This document shows positions 11,589 through 24,956 of a stretch of DNA of 64,000 bases, piece by piece. The stretch lies in NCBI GenBank assembly GCA_026874595.1, contig CM049313.1, positions 54,274,659-54,338,658 on the forward strand. The letters are read 5' to 3'. The notes beneath the pieces were generated by a model, which saw only the letters and a list, made by a program, of their open reading frames with translations, had not been told where the DNA came from and did not search any database. Made by a program: the position numbers and the translations under genes. Numbering within the stretch: position 1 is the stretch's first letter; the number at the start of each line of letters is the position of its first letter. Source of the DNA: Sipunculus nudus. Taxonomy: Eukaryota > Annelida > Sipuncula > Golfingiida > Sipunculidae.

Positions 11589-14500
11589 GTAAGCATGGTA
11601 TACCTCTTATTTCCCCATATATTAATAAAGGTATTGTATATTTTACACAAATGTAATGACATTAGGTTATTTTACTGTTTTAACAAATCTCACACAGGTT
11701 AGAAATGGAAAGACGCATTCTGTTAGCAGAGACTGGTGATATGCGAAGCCAGCAAAATGTAATATATGAAATATCTATCTTTTTTAATTATGAAATTAAT
11801 TTCACAAACACAATATAAGGAGAAACATATATACTAGAATATTAGATAACAAATATTAAAATGCGGGAATTGTGTCATTGTTCAACCCTACAGTTGACCA
11901 TTGTGAAAGTTCTACACTTTTAGCATATGACAGATACACGTTTGAACATCATCGTATATCAAAGCAGAAACTCTTCCAGTTTTTAATATTAAATTATCTT
12001 TTAGTGATGGTCAAACGACATGGGAAACATGTCAGTGTGAATGTTGTCATTGTCAAATGCATTTATCAATATGAAGAATATGTCACCAAATAATGTATTA
12101 AGACAACATTTTACGGCCGTTAACCGAGCTGAATTGTAATTTCTTTCTTCAGCAAGAAAAAAATGTGGTATCTTTCGTATACATGTATATATGTACAGAG
12201 GTATATAAGGTATCAAGGGTCACTTGAATATATATATAAATATTATATATTAATTTGTGAAATTTAAACTATATATTTTTATATTGCCCTTTTTAGGAGT
12301 TAAAACAGTAAGAAACTCTGTCTGATATGGCGCATATTATAAAGTACCGGGCTTTATCAAGGCTTCATCATCAATGCACTGAGTTTTATTAGCTCAGCTG
12401 ACTTTCAGTCATGCTGAGCTATAGCGATCACTCTTTGTCCGTCGTCCGTCTGTCTGTCCGTCTGTCTGTCCTTCTGTCCGTTAACTAGGCACAAATCATA
12501 ACCGCAGGACCTAGAATCTTGTAACTTGATATTCTGAGAGGACCATGAAAAATCTCCTTTAAAACCAGAAATTAGGTCTCTGTTACCCATATCCTTCGAG
12601 CTATGGGGCCCCAAAGTACCCCCCCCGGCCCCCCAGAATAGTCAAAAATTTCATACAAAAACTTCAAAATCTCATTAACTACATCACAGATGGTCATGGT
12701 TTTTGGCATACAAATTGATCATGAGATGTTCCATCAGTTCCTGCAGACTGGTGGTGCCACCTGTATTTTTCGATTTTTTACGAATTCTTTTCTCTATTTT
12801 TGAGACCTTAAATAATGTGAACATCTGTTAACAGGGCACAAATTGTATAGACTGGACCTAGAATCTTCATTCTTGACATAGTGGGGGACCTATGAAAAGT
12901 CTCCATGGAAACCAGAAATTAGGTTTCTGTTACCCATATCCTTTGAGCTATGGGGCCCCAAAGTACCCCCCATAATAGTAAAAAAATTCATACAAAAACT
13001 TCAATATCTCATTAACTATATCACTGATGGTCATGATTTTTGGCATAAAAATTGATCATGAGATGTTTCATCAGTTTCTGCAGACTGGTGCCACCTGTAT
13101 TTCTCGATTTTTTTACGAATTGTTTTCTCTATTTTTGAGACCTTTAAAAATGTGAATATCTGTTAACAGGGCACAAATCGTATAGACTGGACCTAGAATC
13201 TTCATTCTTGACATAGTGGGGGACCTATGAAAAGTCTCCATGGAAACCAGAAATTAGGTTTCTGTTACCCATATCCTTCGAGCTATGGGGCCCCAAAGTA
13301 CCCCCCCCCCCTAGAGTAGTCTAAAATTTCATACAAAAACTTCAATATCTCATTAACTACATCACTGATGGTCATGATTTTTGGCATACATATTGATCAT
13401 GAGATGTTTCATCAGTTTCTGCAGACTAGTGGCGCCACCTTTATTTTTTCGATTTTTTTACGAATTGTTTTCTCTATTTTTGAGACCTTTAAAAATGTGA
13501 ACATCTGTTAACAGGGCACAAATCGTAAAAACTGGACCTAGAATCTTCATTCTTGACACAGTGAGAGACCTATGGAAAGTCTCCATGTAAAAATGATATA
13601 CGGTCTCTATTACCCATATCCTTTGAGCTGTGGGGCTCCCAATTACCCCCCAGAATAATGGAAAATTTCATACAAAAGCTGAAGTATCTGAACAACTAAT
13701 GCAGAGATCACCATAATTGTTTGCATGGATATTGATCATGGAATGTTTCATCAGTTTCTACAGACTGGTGGCACCACCTGTATTTCTTCAGGTTTTTTTT
13801 ACGATTTTTTTTCTCTATTTTTGACATTTAAAGATATGAACATCTGTTAACAGGGCACAAATCATAACAACTGGACCTAGAATCTTTATTCCTGACACAC
13901 AGGGGGACCCATGACAAGTCTTCATGGAAACCTGAAATTAGGTCTCTGTTACCCATATCCTTTGAGCTATGGCACTCCTAAAATACACCTCAGAATAATG
14001 GAAAATTTAATACAAAAGCTGAAGTATCTGAACAACTAATGCAGAGATCACCATTATTGTTTGCATGGATATTGATCATGGAGTGTTTCATCAGTTTCTG
14101 CAGACTGTGTGCGCCACCTCTATTTTTTTCAAATTTTTACGAATTTTTTTCTCTCTATTTTTGAGACTTTTAAAGATGTGGTTATCTGTCAACAGTTTAC
14201 AAATCTTAACAACATGACCTAGAATCTTCATTCTTGTCTTGCAAGGAGGCCCATCAAAGTGTCTGTGGAAACCTGAAATTAGGTCGCTGTTTCCCATATC
14301 CTTCAAGCTATAGGACTCCGAAGTATCCCTCAGAATAAGGGACAATTTGATACAAAAGCTGAAGTATCTCAACAACTAATGCAGAGATCACCATGATTCT
14401 TTGCATGGATATTGATTATTGGGTGTGTCATCAGTTTCTGCAGACTGATGGTGCCACCTATATTTTATTCAATTTTTCGAAATTTTTTTCTCTATTTTTG

Positions 14501-17500
14501 AAACCTTTAAGGATGCTGTCATCTGTTAACGTGGCACAAATTGTAACAACTGGACCTAGAATCTTCATACTTGTGATGCAAGAAGGCCCATGATAAGTGT
14601 CTGTTGAAACCGGAAATTAGGTCTCTATTACCCATATCCTTCAAGCTAAAGGACTCCGAAGTATCCCTCAGAATAATGGAAAATTTGATACAAAAGCTGA
14701 AGTATCTGAACAACTAATGCAGAGATCACTATGATTCTTTGCATGGATATTGACCAATGAGTGTTTTTATAAGTTTCTGAAGATTGGTGGAGCCACCTGT
14801 ATTTTTTTAAAGTTTACGCATTTTTTCTCTATTTTTGAGATATATAAATACAGACACAATCTTGGCCTGTTGGTTAATCTGTTTGAAGCTTCAGTTGAAT
14901 GGGTATATACTACCATTCAGATTATAAAATTTCCTTTTGGGAAACTCTTCCCAGTCAGCTGAGCGTCATGACCCATGGGTCACTTGTTAATATATCTGCA
15001 AAATTGGCTTATTGTGTCAAGTCTTATGATGCACCTAGAAATACTGACTTCATATAAAGACTTCACGTTGACACTGTGAAAATCTTGCGGGTATAACAAG
15101 TCTCTGAACGAGGCAGAGAGTGGGCGGCTACCCGATAAAACAGGAACAAAAGGAAACATATGTTCAATTAAGATTGTATGACAGTCTTAAGATTATTGAC
15201 GAGGACAGAGGATTTAGGCACATGTTTCCTTTTTAGAAGTCGGCCGTCTTCTCGTAACTCCCACTCAAACCAGTGGCTGAAAGAGTACCTCCTTAAAATA
15301 GCAGTAAATGACTCTTTGATTAAAGAAGGTGACATTTCAGCATTGCCGAACTCTTCTCTATTCTTTTATTAGTGAATATTGTAAAGTCGTTTACATTTAC
15401 AGCGGCGAATCCATAATTTTGGAAAAGGAGGGGTCCAACCCAGGTAGACTAATGAGATAAACGTAAAAAGGTTCTCGGGTTAGTTTTGGTCTGGGCTGCA
15501 AAATCTGGTTGAAACTCTTAAGCAAGTTTGCGGTGGTTGAAAATGGGGGGGGGGGGGGTTCAGATTAACTGGACCCCTTATCTGGGTCCGCTTCTGCTTT
15601 TCTACCCGTTGTGGCTTTGCGGTTCCTTTGTAAACGGATCCTTGGTGATGATATTTCTTTTACTCCTATTGCATGATAATTATTAACAAAAGTACAGTTG
15701 ATTTTTGTATTAATCAATAGTGCTAGTGCTTACCAGAGCATCAATCATTTCATAGATTTCATAGACAACGCGCAGTAATGGTACAAGTAAGTATATTCAC
15801 CTGGTTGCCAGTAAACTATTAAATATATATAACGTACTCTTATTCGATACTTATGAGACCTTTTCATGACAAATGACACGTGTAAGCTGAGTGGGAATAT
15901 TGGGGTGAATAACGTATTAACTCTCTATATTTAAAGATAGGAAACAACGAACGGATAAGTGAACGAATAAATAAGTTAATATTCGTCAAGTTAAAATTCA
16001 ATGGTTCACTCTGAATCCCAATGACGGAAAAGCATCACGTTAATGAATATTGGATTCTGTCGATTCAAAACATATTTCATAGATACCTCACAGCGTTAAA
16101 TCCTTTAAATCTTTCATTGTTTTCATTGTGCGTTAATCACGTTAGAATGGCAGTGATTCCATACGCAAATATACATTGGGACTATTTTACAGACTACTGA
16201 TGTCGTCACTTATCGTCACCATTGCCAGGCAACAGAGTCCTCATTCAGGAGGCCCGGAAATGACGTCAGATTCAGTAGGTGAAGTATTTAATTACTGTTT
16301 ATGTAAATGATTTAGTGATGTGTTCTTTGATTTTGACTTTGATTTTTTTTGCAGTGGGACCTGGTATGTGACAGGAACTACCTTTCTGAGACGTCACAGT
16401 CAGTATTCAACTTCGGAGTGATGGTAGGGGCTCTGGTGTGCACCACCGTTGCCGACAAAATCGGTCGGAAGCCCGTACATCTGTTCTGTCAGTGGTCCAT
16501 GGTGGTAGTCGGGGTGGCTATAGCTTATGCACCCAGCTTCATTTCCTTTACCGTGCTTCGCTTCATCCTCGGCATCATCAGGGAGGTAATGTCTATTTAA
16601 CTCCAACAGAACATTATATCATATTTATTGCATGTAACAGCTGTCAGGAGTCCTTTATCTAAACGAAGCCAATCACCGGTAAGCCTGCCTACTAAGTCCA
16701 AGCGGCTGTTTTCCATAAAAAAATCTGCTCAGCAGAAAAAAAAACAAACATTGACAGGGAGCAAAGCCCAAATTGGAAGAGCATTTTCTAGTATTGAAAT
16801 TTGCATGAATAGTTTTGCAAAGGGTAAATTTTTAGTTATTTTATCAATCTTTATTTATAGCTAAATGTTTAAAAATAACCAAAGAAAAAAGTGATATTTT
16901 CATATGAACAAAAAACACGTAATACACAGGGATATTCAACTGACACGAAAAAAAAAAACCTCGCTCATCATGGCTTAATCATACAAATTATAAAAATTTC
17001 ATACCTGTTGGACTGATCCATTTAATGTTGATATTCATGCTAGGTAGAACTTCAGGAAACTGTTCTAATACCGCCATAAATAAGACAAGCGTTTTTTCAT
17101 ATAATAGAATTACTAAGTGTCCCACCTATTGTCCAGCCTGTTTGCATATTCACCCCTTACCATACCCTCCGGTTACCTATCGGTTAGTTAACATTGAGAA
17201 ACAAACCACATTTCTATGACTGGAAACTATTAAAATAGAATTGGCACGGATCTATAGAAAGCGGTGACGGGAACAGATTTTGGATAAAGCGACATTTAGA
17301 TTGATGGTATCGTTGTGTTCTAGATGTCAAAAAGACCGACCAAACGTCAAGTCAAACAATCAAAAAGGTCTTGAGACCCAATGAGTGCCACAAGCAAGGA
17401 AACGAACCCCGCTTCCTGGTTGTCGAGTTTTAACAGGAGACATTTGAATAGTCAGTGAAAAGCCAATAATTATTATTTTTCCTGGGCCTGGGATTTATTG

Positions 17501-20500
17501 ACTGGCTGTTCCTTTCCTCAGCGTCTACAATCGATTTTCATAACAATGTTTTTCTGAGACGAAGCTTTCCCCATTCCATGGGTACTGTGATTTTTATTGT
17601 CTCTGTTGTTGGACATTGTGAAAGGAATATAAAACTGTTATTTCTTATCTTAAAAGAGATTAATTGTTGAAAAGCATAGCTTGGGCCGGCCCCCCTTAAG
17701 CGTTCGTAATTTTATTAATTTATTTGTTTAAATTTTTTTGGCTGTCCTGCATACTTCATACGACCTTTCATCTAACTTTCACCATATATGTAACCAGAGA
17801 TAAATACTATCTCAAGCTGACCACCTTACTAATTGTCTCAGAGAACCGCTCTCCTTTTTTTAAAGGGGGCCAGCAATAAATACCAGTGACTGGAAACCCC
17901 TATTGGTGTATGAACGGTCAGACCTTAGGCTGCATCACCCCATACCTTTCCGAACGGAATTGTTGTCCCCGATACTATTGATAACTATTGCGTGTAGATA
18001 AATGTCTACACATTTAAAGTAAATCATAACCATGCCTTCATGAAGTAAAACAAAAATATGGCATACGTTATGGTAAGTGTATTGCATACAACAAATACTT
18101 CACAATTTTCTGGAAATATTGCCGTTTTATTTTTATTTAGTTTAATATAGTTACACATATTTTACCAAAAGTAAAATTCCTACGTTAAAGGGCATTTTTA
18201 CTGGCGAATGTCTGTGGATAGTTAATGAAGGCGTGTTTGCATGAAAATAGTAAAGTTTGCTGAGATGAATACTCGTAATGTTTCAGCATCGTCAAATTAT
18301 GAAGTATGTTGTAGCTGTGGATAGCATAGCTGCCATAGACTTGATATTATGAAGATGAATTTGAGCATTTTTTAGCAGTTCTTTTATCCGTGCAAAGTTT
18401 TAAAAAATTTAAATTAAAGGAATGATAATAATAGAGGTTTATAAATACTGTATTCCCAGTTAATTATAGTTTCGAATGTTTTGGAGAAATGGTCATTAAC
18501 AAATGCTTCCAATCATTTAAGTTTAAGTCATTTTATTGTCCAATCTCCCTGTTTTTTTATTATACAACAGCAACTTTACTTGCAACATTGCTTTTAAGAA
18601 TATGGAACTTTTTCAATGTTTAAATTATATTGTCGAATGTGTGAAGATTTAGTTACTTTCACTTTAATATAAATTGTGTTTTTTGTTCATATTTTCTAAA
18701 ACATGTTAAATCTCAGATAACTATGAGACAGGACGCACTCGCCAGTATCTTATCAGTATTTTTGGGGGGAGGGGGAATGTGTTAGAACGAATGCAAGTTG
18801 ATTAGTGCCTAAAGGTTGAACGATTACATTTTATTTTTGTTAAAACCATAAGATAATTATTTGTTTTAGGGTGCCGGGCTGAGTGGCATCGTCATGGCCT
18901 GTGAGCTCTTCCCGGCGGCACAGCGCACGTTTGCTGGAGTTGCGCTAGAACTGTTCTGGGCTAGTGCGTGGATGCTGCTTGCCCCAGTTGCCTACTTCAT
19001 TCGTGACTGGCGCCACCTGCAACTTGCTGTGTCAATACCGCCAATAGTCACTGTTGCCCTCTATTGGTGAGATATGAGTAATGATAAAATCATTCTGTAT
19101 ATATGAAGATTATGACTAACACGATTAGAAAACCATGTACATAATGTATATGAGAACAGTTTCGTGATAAAAAAATCTATACATGTTTTTCACATTTATT
19201 GTACTGATTTGTGATGATTCGCACAGTTTAAACATGATAAATATATACCCCGGGGACAAGCGTAATTTGGTGATACTTTGGAATGTTATATGTAAATATA
19301 CAGTATCGAAATTGTGGTGTATTTCTATAAATATGTTGAATACACAATCATTTATAAATTAAGATTGGCAAGTCAGTTAGGAAAAAAATAAGCTTTCAAA
19401 CTGAAACAGCTTTTCATTCGACAAGACCACCATCAAAGATTGTTGTTCGTACTTTGTGATCGGCGTCCGGCCCGGGGAGTCGTAATTATAGTTTGCGACA
19501 GTTTGCACTTTATTATGGTGAATGCGAGGTGATGACTATAATTTAACAAATAATCATGCTGTCCTGATGCTGTCAATAATCAAATCTTCAGTATGCAAAG
19601 TGCAACCATCTATTAACTGCCGCTTGCTTAGAAGATGAAGAATGGTCCGTCGAAGTGAAACTACCAAGATTATTTTGCGAGGCATAGCTGATGTTTGTCC
19701 TTTTTTTTAGATAATTATATTTGATAAATTGCAAGTGCATATTTACGCTATTTTGAAAATGATTTAAATCAAATTCATGTAGCCTATTTCACATTAGGCG
19801 TTAATTTAATTAAAACATAGGATATCCGAAACATTCAATGACGAATTGACGCAGTATGCCAAACTCCTCTAAACAGACAACTCGCTAATACGGACAAAAT
19901 CCGGCTTGTGTCCGGCTTAGGGTAGTTTCACTGTACACAAAAGTAGGCATCAAAAATATAGGCGAGGCGTATAATGTCGGTCCCCCATTCCAGATAGATC
20001 GACCTCTATTCTTCGGCGGTACAAATCACGATTATACGCTGTTAAGTGCTGAAAGATGTGCATTAAAAATTAAGCCTTTATCCAGTGATGTATCAAGAAA
20101 ATGTGTTAAAATTAAATAAATAACACATATCCTTATGTCCGTGGGTGCCGAGATCTAGACCTGAACATTCAGAAATACCAATAACCGCTATATACCGTAT
20201 TGTTGCATCATAAACTCTATTAATTTTCTGGAGTTACTGCTGACATTTCATAATGTTTCGATACGCTGAGGGGGATGGGATAGCAAGGCTTCGCTACAAG
20301 GGCACCTGCTATCTTCTCATCTTCCTTCCGTTGTTTATTTGATAACAGGTATTTGCCAGAGTCTATCCCTTGGTTGGCTGCAAATAACAGAGTAGACGAA
20401 GCAGAAATGTTGCTGGCTCAGGCGGCCAAGTTCAACAAAGTGTCCATCACTCCGAATATACTCAGAAGGAAATCCGAGAGGAAAGAGACAGAGAAGTTGA

Positions 20501-23500
20501 TGAATAATGATGGTCACGTGACCTCCAAGCCTTCACCAGACAAGGGCAAGGTCAGTTCTTTTTCGATGGTGATGTAAGCTCATGTGATGCAAAATGCATA
20601 ATGTGAAATGTCATATAATTCATGAACAAATATACGCCACCTCACAACACTTATAGCCCTCAGTATTGCGTTGGAAAAAGGAATAGTATAAATTGATACG
20701 TACACGAGCAGTGATACAGATATGACCTTGATACTCAATAACATGACTCCATTGCGAAAAAATAGGGTCGACTTATTCCAACTCAACACACATTTATATA
20801 CAGACAAATTTTTTATACTCTATATCATAATCGTATTAATGGAATTGATCTCTTCTGGATATTTATAATTTAACTGAAGCTGGAAAGTTGGAATTTATTA
20901 TAATATAACAATACTATTGTTATGTGGTAAGAGGTGTTAATATCTATTATAAATAATTACTGATTTTAACGCAATATTTTGGTACACATAAGATCAGTTA
21001 CCAGTTCAGCAGATGGAAAGACAGATAGAGCGACAGGGAAAAAATGATAATTGCCTAAATTGGTGTACCAACGCATTGTCTACCATTGTAAGAAAGGTGT
21101 TTGGATTCCGATCTCCATATGTCGGTTAGCATATAGGTTTAGAAAAGAAGCTGATAAATGAGTATTTTAATGGACATAAATTCTGAATGCAGACAACCAG
21201 TGATTACTATAGACTGGTATAATTGTTATAGCCATGTGAATTTAAACTTAATCAAGTAAGGCAAAATAGATTCTGTTATTATAGGCATCAGCAGAAGCCA
21301 GGTTTAGATCTGGATGACAGTGTAAAATGATATAAAAGTCAAAGGTACGGTGAATACCGGCCAACGCATAAGGCAGTAATTTAGGACAGGAAAACAGTAC
21401 CAAAAGTGAGTCAGTAAGTAGCTGGGTCACACAGAATCGATTAGGAAACAAATAGGTACCCTGAATTTGTTAGTGACAGGAATATAATGATATTACATGA
21501 GTTTTAGGTAAAACAAGGAAAAAGTTTGTGCGTAGGCGAAAGCCGAAGCCATATATGGTTATCTAAACATTCAGGTATGTCATAATGACACACATCCAAT
21601 ATCCAATAGAAAAAGTGTAAGATGATGTAAAGGTTTGTGACGTAGTTATACTGATACAAAAACCTGTGTTGGGCTGGGAACTGGCAGACAGACCCACGCC
21701 ATCATCAACATGTAAACCAAGACAACTGGAAATAAAACAGCACAATATCCAACTTGGACTGTCTCAGTTATTCACCTGACGCGCCGTGTGACTGTGTTAT
21801 GGCCAGGGAAGAACTCCCCTAATTCCCCGTTGTAACACTATTGTTTCCTTTGAATAGAACCTGCTGGAGAAGCTTAAATGCTGCAGATCCCGCCAAAATG
21901 AGCCAAAAATGTACTTGGAGGGACCAAAAGAAGAGAAGTACGGATGTGTGGATTTTGTGAAAAGTTCAATAATGATGAAAAACTGTGTCATCATGTGCTT
22001 CCTATGGTAAGTAGAATAATAAAGAAAATAAAAGGAAAATATCCACTGATTATTACAGTGGCTTTTCTTCCAATATTAAATTGTATTAAGGGGAAACGGA
22101 TTATGGAACGAGCGCATATGTATATTGTTAAAATGACTTAATGTCTTTTAATGTAACCGTTAATTTATCAAGATTCAGTCTTGAAGTTTAATTATCCAGT
22201 TCAACAGGGACGACAATATGAAGATAACTCACAGACTCCTTTCTTAGTCAGAAATAGAACTATGTGTAAAAGTTGCTCTACGGATTCTCCGCTCCCGATT
22301 TTTGTGAATCAATTTTACAAATTTTTCTGTTGCTAATTTTTGCTATTACTTATTTCTTAATGGAATTCTTAAAGGTATGAAAAATAGAATATGATGTGCT
22401 GATTATATGCACCATTTAAAGATCAAGAATTCAAACTACATTCTTTTTTTTTCTATGTAATCATGCAAAAAACCTTGTATTGTATCTTGGCCGATTATTA
22501 AAAACATTAAAGATTTAAGATCGCTCGCTCGCCTCTATTTTTTTCTCAGAGTCTGTAGAACAATATTTTTTTAGGCGTGGCCTTATCGATCACATTTGTA
22601 CACGTTTGTTTTTAGTCCTTTTTGAGTGTTCACATTGTGGTAAAGGACACATGTTATAGCCAAATTTTGTTTCTGCAAATTATTATTTACAAGGTGAATA
22701 AAAAAAAATATCATCTCACCATGAGAAAACCTACCCTATTTGTCTCGTATTTCAGGTTCTCGTCATCCCTCATATACTACGGTCTGTCCCTGAGCACCTC
22801 TCTCCTCGGAGGTAACGCCTACTTCACGTTTTTCTTGAGCGGCGCCGTAGAAGTGCCAGCTATCATATGTACCATATTTGTGCTCCAGAAGTAAGTATAA
22901 ATTAAATGATTGGTGTATTTTTTGTAATAGATATCAACTTAATAATATTTTTACTCTTATTGCAGACGGGTGACGGGAGCATATCGGTAGAAAAATCTAG
23001 TTAACCACAGTGGTTATAGCATGTACAAATTATTAGCCTATTGTCGAGACCAACCAGTCGAAGACAAAAACTGAAACCGAGACCAAGGGATCGGAGACCG
23101 GGACAATGAACCTGTACTTCATTCCACCTAATTTTGTCGTGCTTATTATTATACAATGCATTCAAGCATACTTTTATTTACCTCAGTGGAAAATCAGACA
23201 AATGTGGCGAATATCTAATAGCAAAATAATGCCCTCCCGTGTGTATGGATTCCATATGATTAATTCAGAAAGAAACATGACTGAACAGATGAACGGTTTT
23301 GCGACATATCAGTGACGTCCTAAGCTGACGGTTTTAAACTATATCCATGCATTTGGCGATTCGTAATGATGACGTCACAGAGTATTTGTACGTCACATAT
23401 TTGTTACGTCACACATACGACCCTCCTTCATCGCATGGATAAACAGATATAGCCACTTGAACTAACGCCATCATTTAAAGCTCCGTCCCGGCGACGCAAA

Positions 23501-24902
23501 GTAAATATTTATAAAACAACAAAATACGCCACATTATTCCCTTTGATAAGCGCTAATTTGTAGTGGCAACCTAAACATTAAGAAATGTCGCGAAAAATTA
23601 GGTGGACAGGGGTGGTGGAACAGAGTATGGACCTCTTTAAAAACTCTTTTGATCAGGACAGAAAACATCAAACGGAAAACAACCAAACGTCTGCCTTGTA
23701 TAGTACTACCTTTATAAAACCGAATTTCTGTTTGGTGTCGATGACAATTTCACAGTCGAGAGTCCAGTCCTGACACCCAGTTCTAGACCAGAACTCCAAA
23801 GACCGGGACCTGTATCACTGATACACTCATGTATTCATACATGTCTCATAAACAGTTTAAATCTGTTTTCTAGCTGGCATTTTGAATTAAATATATTCTC
23901 TCAGTTCAAGGTTTTTTTTAACATTATGCCTCGAGAAAGTTTTATGTAAAGGTCTTGATATTTGTTTTGGAATGCTAAATTTAAGTATAGTTTTCTTGAA
24001 AAAATAATAATAAGCCGTCACCGCCTACAATCCTAGTAAGCGTTTTACATAGCTTTCGCTGGGAAGGTCAATTTTTGAAAGAGAAATTGTCTAAATTGAT
24101 TCAGAAATATTTTGTAATCTAATTTTTTTCGTTAGGTACGGCCGACGGTGGCCCCTTCTGGTTGTCCATATCTTCTGCGCGGTTGTGCTGATTGCTAACG
24201 TTTTTATACCCAAAACTACAGGTAAATCTTTACCGTTTTTATACACAATCTTGTCCCTCATGCAATTATCCATTAATATTATGCATGTAGTATTTAGTTC
24301 ATGGTTTTCGGAACATACATTGTAGTCTACTTTCGGAACATTCGGATGCGTGTGCAGCCCATATTAATTGAATGCAACGTACATACAGAATGGTTCGGGT
24401 CCATTCAAGTCTATTGCATTCCTAAAATAAAAAAAATACATAGTTGAACCTTGGAATTATTGACAACATAATAACAAATTATACAGTAATCAATGCATTC
24501 ATGAAAGCAATATAAACTTGACTTAACATATGATAGTAAAATATATCTCTAAATATCAGTTTTTCTTACTAATTTTTTTTTCCAGAAAACGGGCTCGACC
24601 TTATTCCTCTGATCATAACGCTGGCAATGCTTGGCAAGTGCGCCAGTACATTTTCATTTGGGACGGCTGTACTGTATGCACCTGAGATATACCCTACCAA
24701 CATGAGGTCAGTCACTGCAAACTTAGGTTTAATCCCTACGTCCTTAAACTCCTATAAAAAAAGATTAAAAACTATAATTTGAATATTAAAACGAATGAAA
24801 TCTTTTAAATGTTAAACAAATCACAAAGTAGACCTTGATTTTTCAAGAAACTTCCAGTTACACTTTAAAATGAATAACCTGCGCGTCAAACCACTTCTTC
24901 TT

Positions 24903-24956
<54 letters not shown>

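Noticed and set aside
16400-16606. Frames on other strands overlapping gene A exon 2
   Set aside because: Shadows of the WDLVCDRN..IGRKP exon.
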